Shown: one piece after another, positions 16,407 to 25,140 of the stretch
Position numbering within the stretch: position 1 is the stretch's first letter
Layout of the letters: each line of letters opens with the position of its first letter
Source of the DNA: Bacillota bacterium
Lineage (GTDB): Bacteria > Bacillota > Sulfobacillia > Sulfobacillales > Sulfobacillaceae
Direction: 5' to 3'
Assembly (NCBI GenBank): GCA_021821465.1
Contig: JAKACM010000037.1
Location: forward strand, 1-39,509
Length of the DNA: 39,509 nucleotides
Made by a program: the position numbers and the translations under genes
The notes under the pieces: generated by a model
Told to the model about the DNA's origin: nothing
Database searches by the model: none
What the model saw: the letters and a program-made list of their open reading frames with translations, nothing else

Positions 16407-16476
16407 TGACCTTCATGGTATTCGAACCAACAGCTCAGAGGAAGAGCTACATTTCCTCTCGCTACAGCCAAGGTCA
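16407..16476 (-). promoter_or_regulatory. Candidate structured leader RNA of glnA
   Basis: In the glnA transcript, UGACCUU (16476-16470) pairs with AAGGUCA (16413-16407), closing a domain with two inner hairpins: AGAGGAA/UUCCUCU (16459-16453 with 16443-16437), extendable by AGC/GCU across a small internal loop, and UGGU-UCGAAU-ACCA. A competing hairpin, AGCUC-UUCCUCU-GAGCU, would use the same bases as the first. The domain begins about 10 nt after the predicted start site and ends about 14 nt before the ribosome site. It could be a metabolite or protein-sensing element. It does not match the glutamine riboswitch sequences as I remember them. Confidence 0.42.
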
Positions 16477-16491
16477 GTCTCCATCACCTGT

Positions 16492-16497
16492 ATTATA
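16492..16497 (-). promoter_or_regulatory. Predicted -10 element of glnA
   Basis: A consensus TATAAT on the minus strand, 110 nt before the glnA start codon. No good -35 is seen at 16-18 nt, so an activator may be needed. A full GlnR box (TGTNA-N7-TNACA) is not present; only a half-site-like TAACA lies upstream. Confidence 0.5.
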
Positions 16498-16722
16498 GCG
16501 AAGTGTTAGGATTTTTCTTGTATTTGACGAGATTTTGAACGGTAGAAGAGATTTTTCAGGGGATGCTGTAAGATTTGGGATGGCCTGTACCCTGAAAGAC
16601 ATGTTCGACACTTTCTATTTCATGGCTTTTAAACATTGCAAGTTGTCACATCGCGAGTTGCGGGAAAAAGGACTTTGGAAGGGACGGTCGGATCCTAAAA
16701 ATTGTGCGGGCCGGACTTTGGT

Positions 16723-16763
16723 AAAAGGAACAGCGTAGACCCTCGACTACGCTGTTCCTTTTT
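16723..16763. terminator. Strong bidirectional terminator
   Basis: A 13-bp perfect stem AGGAACAGCGTAG / CTACGCTGTTCCT (16726-16738 with 16747-16759) flanked by AAAA and TTTTT, so a T-run follows the hairpin on both strands. On the minus strand it ends the lipoprotein/repeat-protein transcript, 40 nt after the stop at 16803, and it insulates glnA's promoter. Confidence 0.85.
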
Positions 16764-16802
16764 CACTCTCTACGAAAAGGCGCAAGATGATCTTCGCGAT
16801 TT

Positions 16803-17180
16803 TCAGACTAAACGCACGACTCGGGCAATGAGGGATGACTTTCGGTGCCTGGCCACGACTCCAACGGTTTCTCCTGCTTTAATCTGACTGGCACTAATGG
16901 TCTTCTTCTTCTCTCGGTATTTGGTATGGGACGACAAAGTAAAGGTCCATACGGTGCCTGCCTTAGTTTTAACTATCAGTTTCGAAGAGGATACCGAACT
17001 GACCGCCCCTTTGACATGGACTCCTTTGCTTTTGTGCGCCTTTTTCTTCGTGTGGGTTGAGGACTGCGAAGACGAAGTCGAAGGTTTAGCATGGCTGGTT
17101 TGGGCCGCACCGCATCCTGTTACCGACACCATTATGGCCGTGATTAAAAAAAATCGCTTCAGCGGGGAAAAGATCACCAT
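16803..17180 (-). CDS. Small lipoprotein with a DUF5666-like beta domain
   Basis: A 125-residue exported lipoprotein. The N-terminus has a hydrophobic helix ending in the lipobox VTGC (Cys23), so it would be lipidated and held on the outer face of the membrane. A Ser/Thr/Lys-rich linker (about 27-52) leads to a small beta domain: VKGAVSSVSSSKLIVKTKAG..WTFTLSSHTKY...ISASQIKAGETVGVVARHR..ARVVRL. This G-x-V-x-S-V-..-S-x-L-x-V pattern followed by I..G..V.V is that of DUF5666-type OB-like repeats and recurs three times in the gene just upstream. The function is unknown. It is the last gene of the run that begins with the MacA-type adaptor, or of a shorter unit starting at 18232. Confidence 0.7.
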   Translation of the reverse strand: MVIFSPLKRFFLITAIMVSVTGCGAAQTSHAKPSTSSSQSSTHTKKKAHKSKGVHVKGAVSSVSSSKLIVKTKAGTVWTFTLSSHTKYREKKKTISASQIKAGETVGVVARHRKSSLIARVVRLV

Positions 17181-17245
17181 GATGTTACGTAGACCACCTT
17201 TCCGATTAGGGGATCAAGACCCTTGATACCGGGGTAACTTTGAGA

Positions 17246-18232
17246 TTATGAATGTGTCGGCATGACATGAAGAATCCATTGGTGGCGAGATTGGCGGAGC
17301 ATCACCATGGAACCGGCCGGAATCTGTGACAAAGACGGTTTCGAATGTTTTTGCCAGACCACTTTTACGCGTTTGGTGTTGAGATTTACTTGCTGGCTAC
17401 CCCATTTTCCTTGAATGGTGAGAGATGAAGGGGATGATTGGGTCAGTTTTCCATAGACATTGTGAGTGAGTGTCTTGGCAATTTTTCCCCAGTGCATTCG
17501 GTGAATGGGCCGGGCAAAAAGCACTTGATGGGTGCTTGGATTGGTACCCATTCGCACTTTGTTCCCGAGTGAGATTTTTTCCAATTGAGAAGCATTGGGT
17601 GCCCGGAGATAGGAATACTGCAGGTGACCGACCTTCTTGGTGCTCACACTCAGGTTGCCCGAAGAATTCTGAATGACGGTACCTACGACCATTTTCGGAC
17701 GCAGTTGCACGACTTGGGCAGCGATCTGACTTCCATTACGGGTACCATAAACAACGACAGGAACTCCCGCAGACATTTGACTCAGGCCTTCCATCACGGG
17801 GTGCCCTCCGATGGTTTTCTTGTGGACCATCCATTGGCCATTGGTCAATTCAAGCTTGCCGTGGGCCACGGGATGCAAACTCAAAGTCCATGCAGAAGCG
17901 CCGGTTTGATTCACACTCACGGCTTCTTGGGGTTGGAGCGTCTGGGAAGGGAGATGGTACCAGCCGGCTTGCACAGTAACATGATTCAGGGGAAGGGTTT
18001 GGCTACTTGTTTGTTTATCATGGGTCCGATCAATGGTTACGGTAGAGCTACTGACACTTTGGATGCGGCCACGGTAAAAAGATCGGGTTTTCTGAGCATG
18101 CGTCAATTGCTGTGATGTGGCCGCATAAGAAATGCCGAGAGGAAGCGTGGCGTGATATATGATAACACCGGTTCCGAGTATGAGAAAAGACGGAACCCCG
18201 ACCATTAAGACCGTTTTGAGAGGTCGTTTCAT
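17246..18232 (-). CDS. Membrane-anchored protein with repeated DUF5666-like domains
   Basis: A 328-residue protein with one N-terminal hydrophobic helix (about 8-30) and an extracytoplasmic remainder. At least three related beta units can be read: YRGRIQSVSSSTVTIDR, VVGTVIQNSSGNLSVST and VYGKLTQSSPSSLTIQG, each followed by a segment ending in a hydrophobic M-V-x-x-R or K-V-R-M stretch. They resemble the DUF5666-like domain of the lipoprotein encoded 65 nt downstream, so the two are probably related by domain duplication. GAGGAGG lies 10 nt before ATG. It follows the MacB-type permease after 136 nt, on the same strand. The high Ser/Thr/His content and lack of Cys suit an acidic external medium. 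The function is unknown; a role with the exporter is only suggested by position. Confidence 0.65.
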   Translation of the reverse strand: MKRPLKTVLMVGVPSFLILGTGVIIYHATLPLGISYAATSQQLTHAQKTRSFYRGRIQSVSSSTVTIDRTHDKQTSSQTLPLNHVTVQAGWYHLPSQTLQPQEAVSVNQTGASAWTLSLHPVAHGKLELTNGQWMVHKKTIGGHPVMEGLSQMSAGVPVVVYGTRNGSQIAAQVVQLRPKMVVGTVIQNSSGNLSVSTKKVGHLQYSYLRAPNASQLEKISLGNKVRMGTNPSTHQVLFARPIHRMHWGKIAKTLTHNVYGKLTQSSPSSLTIQGKWGSQQVNLNTKRVKVVWQKHSKPSLSQIPAGSMVMLRQSRHQWILHVMPTHS

Positions 18233-18368
18233 TTTGAATAGTCCTCCTCATCATTGTTGTAAGAGCGGATGCGAGATTTGTGTGTTGCCTTGAAGCATAG
18301 GTATCTTAACAATTCCACCTGAACATGACCTGAAATCCGGATAAAGTTTGGTTTAATTTTCAAGCCGT

Positions 18369-19535
18369 TTAGCCGTCGTAACGCAAGGCATGAATGGGAT
18401 CCAATCCGGAAGCCTTGATGGCCGGATAAAGGCCAAAAATTAAGCCGACAGCCGTGCTAAAGACAAACGCCAGGATCAGTGCACTGGGAGAAAAAATGGC
18501 GGGGGTTTTGAGAATGAGAGGAACTAAATTCATTACCCCGATTCCGGCCAAAACCCCAATCAATCCTCCGGAGAGACTCATCGTCATAGACTCCAACAAA
18601 AATTGCATAAGAATATCCTCACGGGTGGCTCCCAAAGCCCGACGAATACCGATTTCTCGCGTCCGCTCAGTGACGGACACTAGCATGATATTCATAATTC
18701 CGATGCCTCCTACGAGCAGGGCAATGGCTGCGGTTCCTGCCAGAAGATTGGTAAAAGTGGCTCTGGTTGCCTGAAGCGTTTGCAGAACTTGGTCCTCCGA
18801 GGCCACATTGACGGCACCGGACGAACCGAACTCATTCGTGTAAAGATTAGTTAGGTAATCGGCGGCAAGATTGGCCTGGTTGGGGCTGGAGGCTTTGACA
18901 ATCATCTGACTCAGCTGGTTGGTGCCGAACAGGGTTTGAGCTGCAGTAATCGGAATAAAAATCTCATTATCCTGGCTGGCCCCGGGACCTTGACCCACGG
19001 AATTTAAGGCACCTATCACGTGAAATTGCTGCCCCATAATCATGATGGACGAGCCGACAGGGTTTTGGCCGCCAAATAAATTCAGCACCTGGTTTGCCCC
19101 CAGTACGGCGACGTGTTGAGATGAAGACACCTCCTGGGGGGTGACAAAATGCCCTGCCGCCAAGGAAATGCCCCCTAGGCGCAAGTATGATTCCGTTGTT
19201 CCGGAAATCTGAGCACTGCTTTCCGTAGCCAATGTGGAGACTTTTGCGCCGGTATTCATAGACGGCACAATTTGCACCGAAAAGGGCAATGAATGCTGGA
19301 TAATTCCGCTTTCCGAGATAGGGAAGGGGGTCCCTGCAGTCGGCGAGACGAAGATGACGTTGGTCCCCAAGGTTTCGATCCGCGAAGTGACAATAGAGGA
19401 CGCTCCTTGTCCGATGGCCACTAAAACAATGACGGCTGCCACCCCGATAATGACGCCCAGCATGGTTAAGATGGCGCGCAATTTGTTGCTGATCATGCCG
19501 TGAAAGGCTAAAATAAAGCCGTCTCTCCAAGTCAT
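18369..19535 (-). CDS. macB: MacB-type ABC exporter permease
   Basis: A 388-residue FtsX/MacB-family membrane protein, the permease half of a mechanotransmitting exporter. Layout: first helix (about 20-42, LTMLGVIIGVAAVIVLVAIG), a large external MacB_PCD domain (about 45-265), then three helices near the C-terminus with the conserved segment GGIGIMNIMLVSVTERTREIGIRRALGA between them, and a final GLYPAIKASGLDPIHALRYD. The ATPase is a separate gene here that overlaps its start by 4 nt (ATGA), showing translational coupling. In Firmicutes such systems (YknYZ type) protect against toxic peptides or export peptides and lipoproteins. Substrate is unknown. Confidence 0.9.
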   Translation of the reverse strand: MTWRDGFILAFHGMISNKLRAILTMLGVIIGVAAVIVLVAIGQGASSIVTSRIETLGTNVIFVSPTAGTPFPISESGIIQHSLPFSVQIVPSMNTGAKVSTLATESSAQISGTTESYLRLGGISLAAGHFVTPQEVSSSQHVAVLGANQVLNLFGGQNPVGSSIMIMGQQFHVIGALNSVGQGPGASQDNEIFIPITAAQTLFGTNQLSQMIVKASSPNQANLAADYLTNLYTNEFGSSGAVNVASEDQVLQTLQATRATFTNLLAGTAAIALLVGGIGIMNIMLVSVTERTREIGIRRALGATREDILMQFLLESMTMSLSGGLIGVLAGIGVMNLVPLILKTPAIFSPSALILAFVFSTAVGLIFGLYPAIKASGLDPIHALRYDG

Positions 19536-20221
19536 CGCATGTGCTCCATTTCCACGGTGTTAGTGACGATATGCCCATCTTGAATCTCAATCACCTGCGG
19601 GCAGACCTGTGCCACTTCCGCACTATGTGTCACAATGACAACGGTTTTACCTTGTTTGCTCAATTCGCGCAGGATTTCTAAAATCTCCAATCCTGTCGTA
19701 TGATCCAGATTACCCGTGGGTTCGTCGGCCAATAGCAGGGGAGGATCCGCCACCAGCGCACGGGCGATAGCCACACGCTGCTGCTGGCCCCCGGACAATT
19801 GTTGGGGGCGGTGATGCACGCGGTGTCCCAGACCGACTTTTTCCAGTTCCTCTTCGGCGCGAAGACGCCGCACCCGCTGAGCAACGCCGCGGTAAACCAG
19901 AGGCAGAGCCACATTGTCACGCGCCGATAAAGACGGGATAAGTTGAAAGGACTGAAAGACAAAGCCAATCGTATGATTTCTCTCATGGGCCCACTCATCT
20001 TGGCCAAAATGACTGACGTCACGACCGTCCAAGAGATATTGTCCCCCGGTGGGACTGTCAAGTCCGCCCAAAATATTCAATAAAGTGGTTTTTCCCGAAC
20101 CGGAAGGTCCAATAATGGCGGAGAGCATTCCTTCCGGAATGGTAAAGGTAATGCCATTTAAGACCCGGTAAACCTGGGATGCCAAAGTATAATCTTTAAC
20201 CAGATTTGTCACCTGGATCAT
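19532..20221 (-). CDS. MacB/LolD-type ABC ATPase
   Basis: A 229-residue cytoplasmic ATPase of the MacB/LolD/FtsE group. Walker [10 protein letters not shown] (38-46), Q-loop in [18 protein letters not shown], signature [15 protein letters not shown], Walker [13 protein letters not shown] and H-loop VTHS are all complete. The insert typical of lipoprotein/peptide exporters, HTIGFVFQ, is also seen. The gene overlaps the adaptor gene upstream by 4 nt and the permease gene downstream by 4 nt, so adaptor, ATPase and permease should be made in fixed ratio and form one complex. Confidence 0.93.
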   Translation of the reverse strand: MIQVTNLVKDYTLASQVYRVLNGITFTIPEGMLSAIIGPSGSGKTTLLNILGGLDSPTGGQYLLDGRDVSHFGQDEWAHERNHTIGFVFQSFQLIPSLSARDNVALPLVYRGVAQRVRRLRAEEELEKVGLGHRVHHRPQQLSGGQQQRVAIARALVADPPLLLADEPTGNLDHTTGLEILEILRELSKQGKTVVIVTHSAEVAQVCPQVIEIQDGHIVTNTVEMEHMR

Positions 20222-21711
20222 AATCCGCCTTTTCCTCCCTTGGCACCTTTCCCGCCTTTCCCACCTTTTTTGCCTTTGTGTAAGGCTCGTCCTTTAGCCT
20301 TTAGGTGGAGTTTGCCGCTGGATGACGTGAGCGTGGCCGTGACGACACGATCCGGCGAAGATAGTTTTCGTGATTTGACGGCGGCAGTCGTGTTGTTTGT
20401 CAATATAATGTGCACGGGGACTCGGGAGACTTGATTATTGCTTCCCAGTGTTTCGACAAAATTGTGAGAACCCCTGGAATGAATCGCGGCTAAAGGCACC
20501 AACATAGCGTGTTGGACGCTTTGAATGACAATGGAGACCTGAGCCGTCATCCCGTAACGTACCCCTGGGGGATCGCTCAAGGCGATATTCACGGGATAGG
20601 TTGACACTCCGTTGCTGTAAGTGCCGACGGGAGCGATGGTTTGAACATGGCCTGATACCGATTTATTAGGGACTGCCGGCAAGGATATGGAAACTTGCTG
20701 GTTGGCGTGAACTGCATTAATCTGGTTTTCCGGAATTGGTACACTAACCATCAAGGATGAACTGTCGAGTGTGAGCACTTTCGTTCCCGAAGAGGTGTTG
20801 AGGGAGACGACTTGGCCTGAGAACGGCGCTTTAACCGTCAGTCCCGACAAGCTTGCCTGTTCTTGGGTGAGTGTCTCTTGGTCTCTTTGCAACTGAGCTT
20901 TGGCTTGGGCCAGTTGCGTGGATAGCTGCGAGGGACTGTCTTGGAGTTCCGCTTTATCCAATTGCGACTGGACATTGGCCACTTGGCTTTCGTCTCCGAG
21001 TATCTTGGCAGTTAACTGGGGCGAGGAGATGCTGAGAAGTGGAGAGCCTGCATTAACCGTCGATCCGCTACCGACATTAAGGTTTTGCACCGTACCGGAG
21101 ATCGAAGCCGAAACATTTTTTCCGGAGACGGTGGCTACCGTCTGGCCCTGACTGACAACCGTGCCGGCGGGAATAATGTGGCTTACAGTGCCTGTTGCCG
21201 GGGCGGTGATTGTTCCTAAGGATTTGTCTGCCGTCAATTGCGCCTGGTCTTGGCTTAAATTGTCCTGAAGTTGAGCCAAGGCCGCGTTCTGGGACGCCGT
21301 ATAGGTGGGCGAAGCCAACTCGCTGACGTGGTTTTGGTCATTGAGCACTGTCGCCTGTTGTGAGGCCACCTCGCCGGCCAATGTGGGATCTGTGAATGTG
21401 GCCAGAATTGTTCCCGAGGCCACTTGCTGTTCATAGTGAACGTTCAGGTTCTGTAAGGTGGCGTTGGCAGGCGTTGAAACGGTAAAAGTATTGGCTGGAA
21501 CGACCTCTCCTGTAGCCGAATCCGTTTGGGACAATGATCCGATTCGGACCGGTGCTGTCATATACTTGGCAGGTGCCGGGGGCTGGCTGCCATGCACAAC
21601 ATAATAGGTCAAAGCAGCCAAAATAAGAATTGTTCCGCCGCCTAATATGAACACGCGCGGATAAGGTATCTTGCGTCGGAGCGCATGTCCCGACGCGGGT
21701 TGCTCAATCAT
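20218..21711 (-). CDS. MacA/HlyD-type adaptor with Gly-Lys-rich tail
   Basis: A 497-residue membrane-fusion protein for the MacB-type exporter. A single N-terminal helix (about 18-40) anchors it; the rest is external. It has lipoyl/barrel-sandwich halves (TPANATLQNLNVHYEQQVASG, TAPATGTVSHIIPAGTVVSQGQ, SASISGTVQNLNVGSGSTVNAG and KAPFSGQVVSLNTSSG), so there appear to be more half-motifs than usual, two Gln/Ala-rich coiled-coil stretches (about 110-160 and 235-290), then beta-barrel and membrane-proximal domains. The last 20 or so residues are almost only Gly and Lys, a low-complexity basic tail not typical of MacA or YknX. There is no TolC-like gene, as expected in a Gram-positive cell. It is first in the operon; ATG follows GGGGTGAAGC. 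Confidence 0.85.
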   Translation of the reverse strand: MIEQPASGHALRRKIPYPRVFILGGGTILILAALTYYVVHGSQPPAPAKYMTAPVRIGSLSQTDSATGEVVPANTFTVSTPANATLQNLNVHYEQQVASGTILATFTDPTLAGEVASQQATVLNDQNHVSELASPTYTASQNAALAQLQDNLSQDQAQLTADKSLGTITAPATGTVSHIIPAGTVVSQGQTVATVSGKNVSASISGTVQNLNVGSGSTVNAGSPLLSISSPQLTAKILGDESQVANVQSQLDKAELQDSPSQLSTQLAQAKAQLQRDQETLTQEQASLSGLTVKAPFSGQVVSLNTSSGTKVLTLDSSSLMVSVPIPENQINAVHANQQVSISLPAVPNKSVSGHVQTIAPVGTYSNGVSTYPVNIALSDPPGVRYGMTAQVSIVIQSVQHAMLVPLAAIHSRGSHNFVETLGSNNQVSRVPVHIILTNNTTAAVKSRKLSSPDRVVTATLTSSSGKLHLKAKGRALHKGKKGGKGGKGAKGGKGGL

Positions 21712-22216
21712 CGCTTCACCCCGTAAGTTCTCTATACGTATTGATTGCCAGGATCTACCTCTATCGAAGTCGCACGTCTAACAATGGAAGATGACGTCAA
21801 TTAAAGAATACTCTCTTCTCAAATTGCTCACTACAAGATCTGACTGAAGAACTCCTGAACTTTTAAGATTTCGGCAAAATCGCAGAGTTGTGGTTGCGAA
21901 GGCCAGAGTCCTTACAACTTCTCTTGACACAATCGAGGCATAATTCCACCGGTTATGGGATTAATCATTGTGAATCAAAGCACCGCAAGTTTAAAGCTGT
22001 TCCAATAGAGCTCTCTTGGCCGTTCAGAATTGGGTCCCAAGAGGATTTGTGCCAAATTGTGGAAATGAGCAGAAAGTTCTTGGGACAGGAAGGGAAGTTC
22101 TGCCACCAAGAGAGATCCCGGATCCCGGCTATGATGACAACACAAGACCAGGAGAGATACCCTTTCCTATTGCGGAGTCTCCATGGTCTCGTGCCTGGGT
22201 GCGAGAGAGATGCTTC
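21712..22216. other. Intergenic region between MacA-type operon and nitroreductase
   Basis: About 505 nt upstream of the exporter operon and downstream of the nitroreductase, both on the minus strand. A plus-strand frame of 124 codons (21888-22262) runs through it and into the nitroreductase gene, but has no ribosome site and no recognisable content. The exporter promoter must lie here; I cannot place it with confidence. Confidence 0.4.
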
Positions 22217-22807
22217 TTATGAGTCCCGGGTACCGTCAGTAGCAGGAACCCAGTACGTTTGATTGCGGACATCTGTTCGGCGGCGCGGAGTATCGCGCTG
22301 GGCAGAATATCCCACATAGACGGCCCCCACAAACTGACTGTGAGGAGGGGCGTGCAAAAATTCTCGAACATGGGTTCCCTCAAATATGGAGCCGGTCCGC
22401 CAGATGGCTCCGAGTTCCATCGAGTGGGCGGCTAAAAGCAAATTTTCGATAGCAGCCGCCGTAGCGGCATAATTTTCGCGAGAACGCAGCGGGTCATCAC
22501 CCTCGAGAGCATAGACCACAATAATAACCGGCGCACTGGTTATCTTTCGGTGATGTTTGAGGACACTGGCTTCAAGCTGGGCCCAAGACATAGCGGGATC
22601 CAGCGTCTTGAGATCTTGGCGGATGCGCCGGGATAGTTCCCCCCTGGCCTCCCCCGTGACAACTGTGAAGCGCCATGGTTCGGTTAATTTGTGATTGGGC
22701 GCCCAAACAGCCAGCGACAAGCAACGCTCGATAAGAGCAGAAGGAACAGGGCGGGCGTCGAACACCTTTACGCTCCGACGCCCTAAAATCGCTTCATCCA
22801 CTAGCAT
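22217..22807 (-). CDS. Nitroreductase-family flavoprotein
   Basis: A cytoplasmic FMN oxidoreductase of the nitroreductase superfamily, using NAD(P)H to reduce nitro, quinone or other compounds. Seen: RRSVKVFDARPVPSALIERCL near the N-terminus with the phosphate-binding RRS, AVWAPNHKLTEPWRFTVV (family: A..AP...N.QPW.F.V), a central ENYAATAAAIENLLLAAHSMELGAIW segment (family: D....A.ENLLLAA...GLG..W) and an FVGAVYVGY strand. The length of 196 residues is normal. ATG 22807 is preferred because the AGGAGA lies about 11 nt before it; an in-frame TTG at 22816 is too close to that site. It is 67 nt downstream of the ABC binding-protein gene on the same strand and may be cotranscribed, without an obvious functional link. 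Confidence 0.88.
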   Translation of the reverse strand: MLVDEAILGRRSVKVFDARPVPSALIERCLSLAVWAPNHKLTEPWRFTVVTGEARGELSRRIRQDLKTLDPAMSWAQLEASVLKHHRKITSAPVIIVVYALEGDDPLRSRENYAATAAAIENLLLAAHSMELGAIWRTGSIFEGTHVREFLHAPPHSQFVGAVYVGYSAQRDTPRRRTDVRNQTYWVPATDGTRDS

Positions 22808-22874
22808 TGTCCACAATCTCTCCTAATAATGTCGTTTGGAACTTATCTTAACACGCTGGCGGTCTTGGGTGGGA

Positions 22875-24191
22875 TTATAAGGCCGATTTGCCGGAGAGAT
22901 AGCCGTTGGCCTGGGTCTCTAAGGTGGCAAGAGCCTTCGAAACACTCTCCCGTCCGGTTACGGCGTTGAAAAACTGCGTATCCAGAGACGACTGTACTTC
23001 TTTATACGCATCGGGAATCGGACGGGAAATGGTGTAAGGGGAGCTCATTATTTCGCTGGCCACCTTTATGCCCTGATGACTTGAGAGAAAACTTGCGGGA
23101 ATCTGTTGGTATCCTGCACTGGTCACAGGAGGATCCCCGGAAGTTTTGCCCCAGAAGGTTTGTTGGTTTGGCGAGAAAAACCAGTTGACAAAAGTGGCAG
23201 CTGCGCGGTATTGCGCGGGCGAATGCCCTCTCATCAGGACAAATCCCAACCCTTGCACCAAATTGGAGGGATGACCGGTGGATCCGGAAGGGTAGGGAAA
23301 AATGCCGACGGGGAATTTTCCGCCGACGGCGGCTAATGCTTTATCGTATCCTGCGGAGGTACCGTCGCCAATGGCCAGTTTGCCGGCGCCCAAGTCGGCT
23401 CGAATTTGCGTTCCGTGAGCGAAAATCATCTCTTTGTTTTGATACATGGTGCGAAAATAGTTAAAAACATTGGTAGCTGCAGAAGATTGGAAGTCGGCGG
23501 CCTTTTGATTCGAACCCGGTTTATAAATATGCCCCCCGTTACTGAGCATGGGAGGGAGGATATGAGCCGAAGAATCCTTCCAAGCCAGAGGAATCACAGA
23601 GGGATCTTTGGCCTTGATCAAAGCCACGTCGTGAGCTAATTGCGTCCAAGTCGTGGGAACCTGGGTAATCCCGACTTTGGCAAAGATGGCCTTGTTATAA
23701 GTTAACTGACTGACTTTGGCATCTGCCTGCAACCGGTAATGCTGTCCGTTGACTTCGCCGTTATGCCAGACTGCAGGATACATGGACTGTTTAAGCGAGG
23801 AGGAGATTTCATGGCCGATATAAGGATTCCACGATTCCAATGCGTGAGCCGAAAGAAAGTTGCCGTCATAATGGCTGATTTCCGCCAAGACCGGGGCGTC
23901 TCCCGCGGCCAGAGCGCCGAGCGCCTTATGACTGGCTTTGGTCACCACGAGGTCGATATGAATGGTGTGATGGGTGCTGTTGAACTTGTTCACCAGAGCA
24001 GTCATAGTCTTTCCTGCCGGCGTGGACGAGGTATGAGATTCCCATAGTGTAACGGTTTGAACACCGGAGGCTTTCACGCTTTGAGCCTGGGTACTTCCGC
24101 AACCGGCCAAGGTGACGGCCGCGGCCGCCGTGCCGGCGGTGGCGAGCATGAGACGGCTCGATTTGAATCGGGAAAATTGACGTAAATGCAT
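22875..24191 (-). CDS. Extracellular solute-binding lipoprotein of a sugar-type ABC importer
   Basis: A 438-residue family 1 solute-binding protein (UgpB/MalE type) that captures a sugar or sugar phosphate outside the cell and delivers it to the permeases encoded upstream. The signal peptide ends in the lipobox LAGC (Cys31), so it is anchored by a lipid. Seen: VTLWESHTSSTPAGKTMTALVNKFN at the start of the mature protein, QADAKVSQLTYNKAIFAKVGITQVPTTW (the usual hinge segment ..LYYNK..F...G...P.TW), and a C-terminal ALATLETQANGYL. The order of features, and UgpC-like partners, suggest glycerol-3-phosphate or an oligosaccharide, but the ligand cannot be read from sequence. Confidence 0.88.
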   Translation of the reverse strand: MHLRQFSRFKSSRLMLATAGTAAAAVTLAGCGSTQAQSVKASGVQTVTLWESHTSSTPAGKTMTALVNKFNSTHHTIHIDLVVTKASHKALGALAAGDAPVLAEISHYDGNFLSAHALESWNPYIGHEISSSLKQSMYPAVWHNGEVNGQHYRLQADAKVSQLTYNKAIFAKVGITQVPTTWTQLAHDVALIKAKDPSVIPLAWKDSSAHILPPMLSNGGHIYKPGSNQKAADFQSSAATNVFNYFRTMYQNKEMIFAHGTQIRADLGAGKLAIGDGTSAGYDKALAAVGGKFPVGIFPYPSGSTGHPSNLVQGLGFVLMRGHSPAQYRAAATFVNWFFSPNQQTFWGKTSGDPPVTSAGYQQIPASFLSSHQGIKVASEIMSSPYTISRPIPDAYKEVQSSLDTQFFNAVTGRESVSKALATLETQANGYLSGKSAL

Positions 24192-24256
24192 AGTATCACA
24201 GATCCTTTTCAGTAGTTTAGTTGGATGGGAAAAAACACCGAAATCGATACGTTTGT

Positions 24257-25075
24257 CTAGTCTTTGGCGTTCAAATCTCCGCCTGCCACGGCTTGCACGA
24301 TGTGCTTTTGAGTGAAGGCAAAGACAACGAGAATGGGTGATAAAGCGAGCAAAGCTGCAGACGCCAGTTCACGCCAGTTGGCTTGGTATGTCTGCATATA
24401 ATGACTTAAGGCCAGTTCAATGGGTTGAATTTGGGGACTGTTGGTCATGATTAAAGGCCATTGGAATTGGTTCCAGGCTGCGATAAAGGTTAAAAGTACC
24501 GAGGTGGCCACCGCCGGTTTGGCTAAGGGCATAGCTACTCGGAAGATATAACGCATGGTACTGACTCCTTCGATCCGCGCAATTTCAGGAAAGCTGACAG
24601 GAATTTTCTTGAAGAATTGCCGAAATAAAAAGATGCTGGAACTATTGGCCGCAAAGGGAATGACCATGGCTGCATAGGTGTTCAGCATGTGCAGATGGAA
24701 CAAGACGACATATTGCGGGACCAAAAGAGCTTGCTGGGGAAGCATCATCACCCCAATAACGAGAAGAAAATATAACGAATGGCCCTTAAACGGGATTTCT
24801 GCGAGAGCATAACCCGCGAGTGCACTGGTGAAGAGCACCAGAACAATCGTCGCCGCCGTAATCCCTACCGTGTTGGCTACGTAACGAAGCCAGTGGGTAT
24901 GAGTTAGCACATACATGATGGGAGCCCAGTGGAATAAAGGCACCCACACCGGAGGGAGATGATAAGCCGCACCGTGATAGCCTACAGCAATCACGAAAGT
25001 CCAATAAATAGGCAGGAAAAACAATATCGGCAGAACAATCAAAAGAAGGGTTCGGAAACGAAAGGCCTTACGCAT
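24257..25075 (-). CDS. ABC importer permease, MalG/UgpE type
   Basis: A 272-residue inner-membrane permease with six predicted helices, of the carbohydrate uptake CUT1 group. The EAA loop that docks onto the ATPase is PEIARIEGVSTMRYIF followed by VAMPLAKPA. The start is ATG 25075 because AAGGAGG lies 7 nt upstream and the protein then begins with a short basic stretch and the first helix (RTLLLIVLPILFFLPIYW); an in-frame start at 25174 would add 33 residues overlapping the previous gene. It pairs with the MalF-type permease just upstream, with the binding protein 65 nt downstream. Confidence 0.92.
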   Translation of the reverse strand: MRKAFRFRTLLLIVLPILFFLPIYWTFVIAVGYHGAAYHLPPVWVPLFHWAPIMYVLTHTHWLRYVANTVGITAATIVLVLFTSALAGYALAEIPFKGHSLYFLLVIGVMMLPQQALLVPQYVVLFHLHMLNTYAAMVIPFAANSSSIFLFRQFFKKIPVSFPEIARIEGVSTMRYIFRVAMPLAKPAVATSVLLTFIAAWNQFQWPLIMTNSPQIQPIELALSHYMQTYQANWRELASAALLALSPILVVFAFTQKHIVQAVAGGDLNAKD

Positions 25076-25140
25076 ACAGTTCCTCCTTGCCGCGGGTCGA
25101 TTTGTCTTGGCAATGCATCTTTCAGTTGTTCGTTTTAGCG

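Larger units (their letters stand above)
16383..16802. other. Intergenic region between glnA and the lipoprotein gene
   Basis: About 420 nt. It contains the glnA leader RNA candidate (16407-16476), the glnA -10 (16492-16497) and the bidirectional terminator at 16723-16763. No gene is supported in it. Confidence 0.6.

Noticed and set aside
16415..16430. tRNA T-arm-like GGTTCGAATACC in the glnA leader
   Set aside because: The stem is only 4 bp, and no acceptor, D or anticodon arm can be drawn around it. Treated as one hairpin of the leader.
16383..16560. GlnR operator upstream of glnA
   Set aside because: No full TGTNA-N7-TNACA match was found, only a half-site-like TAACA.
21888..22262. 124-codon plus-strand frame
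   Set aside because: It runs antisense into the 3' end of the nitroreductase gene, has no ribosome site, and its sequence resembles no family.
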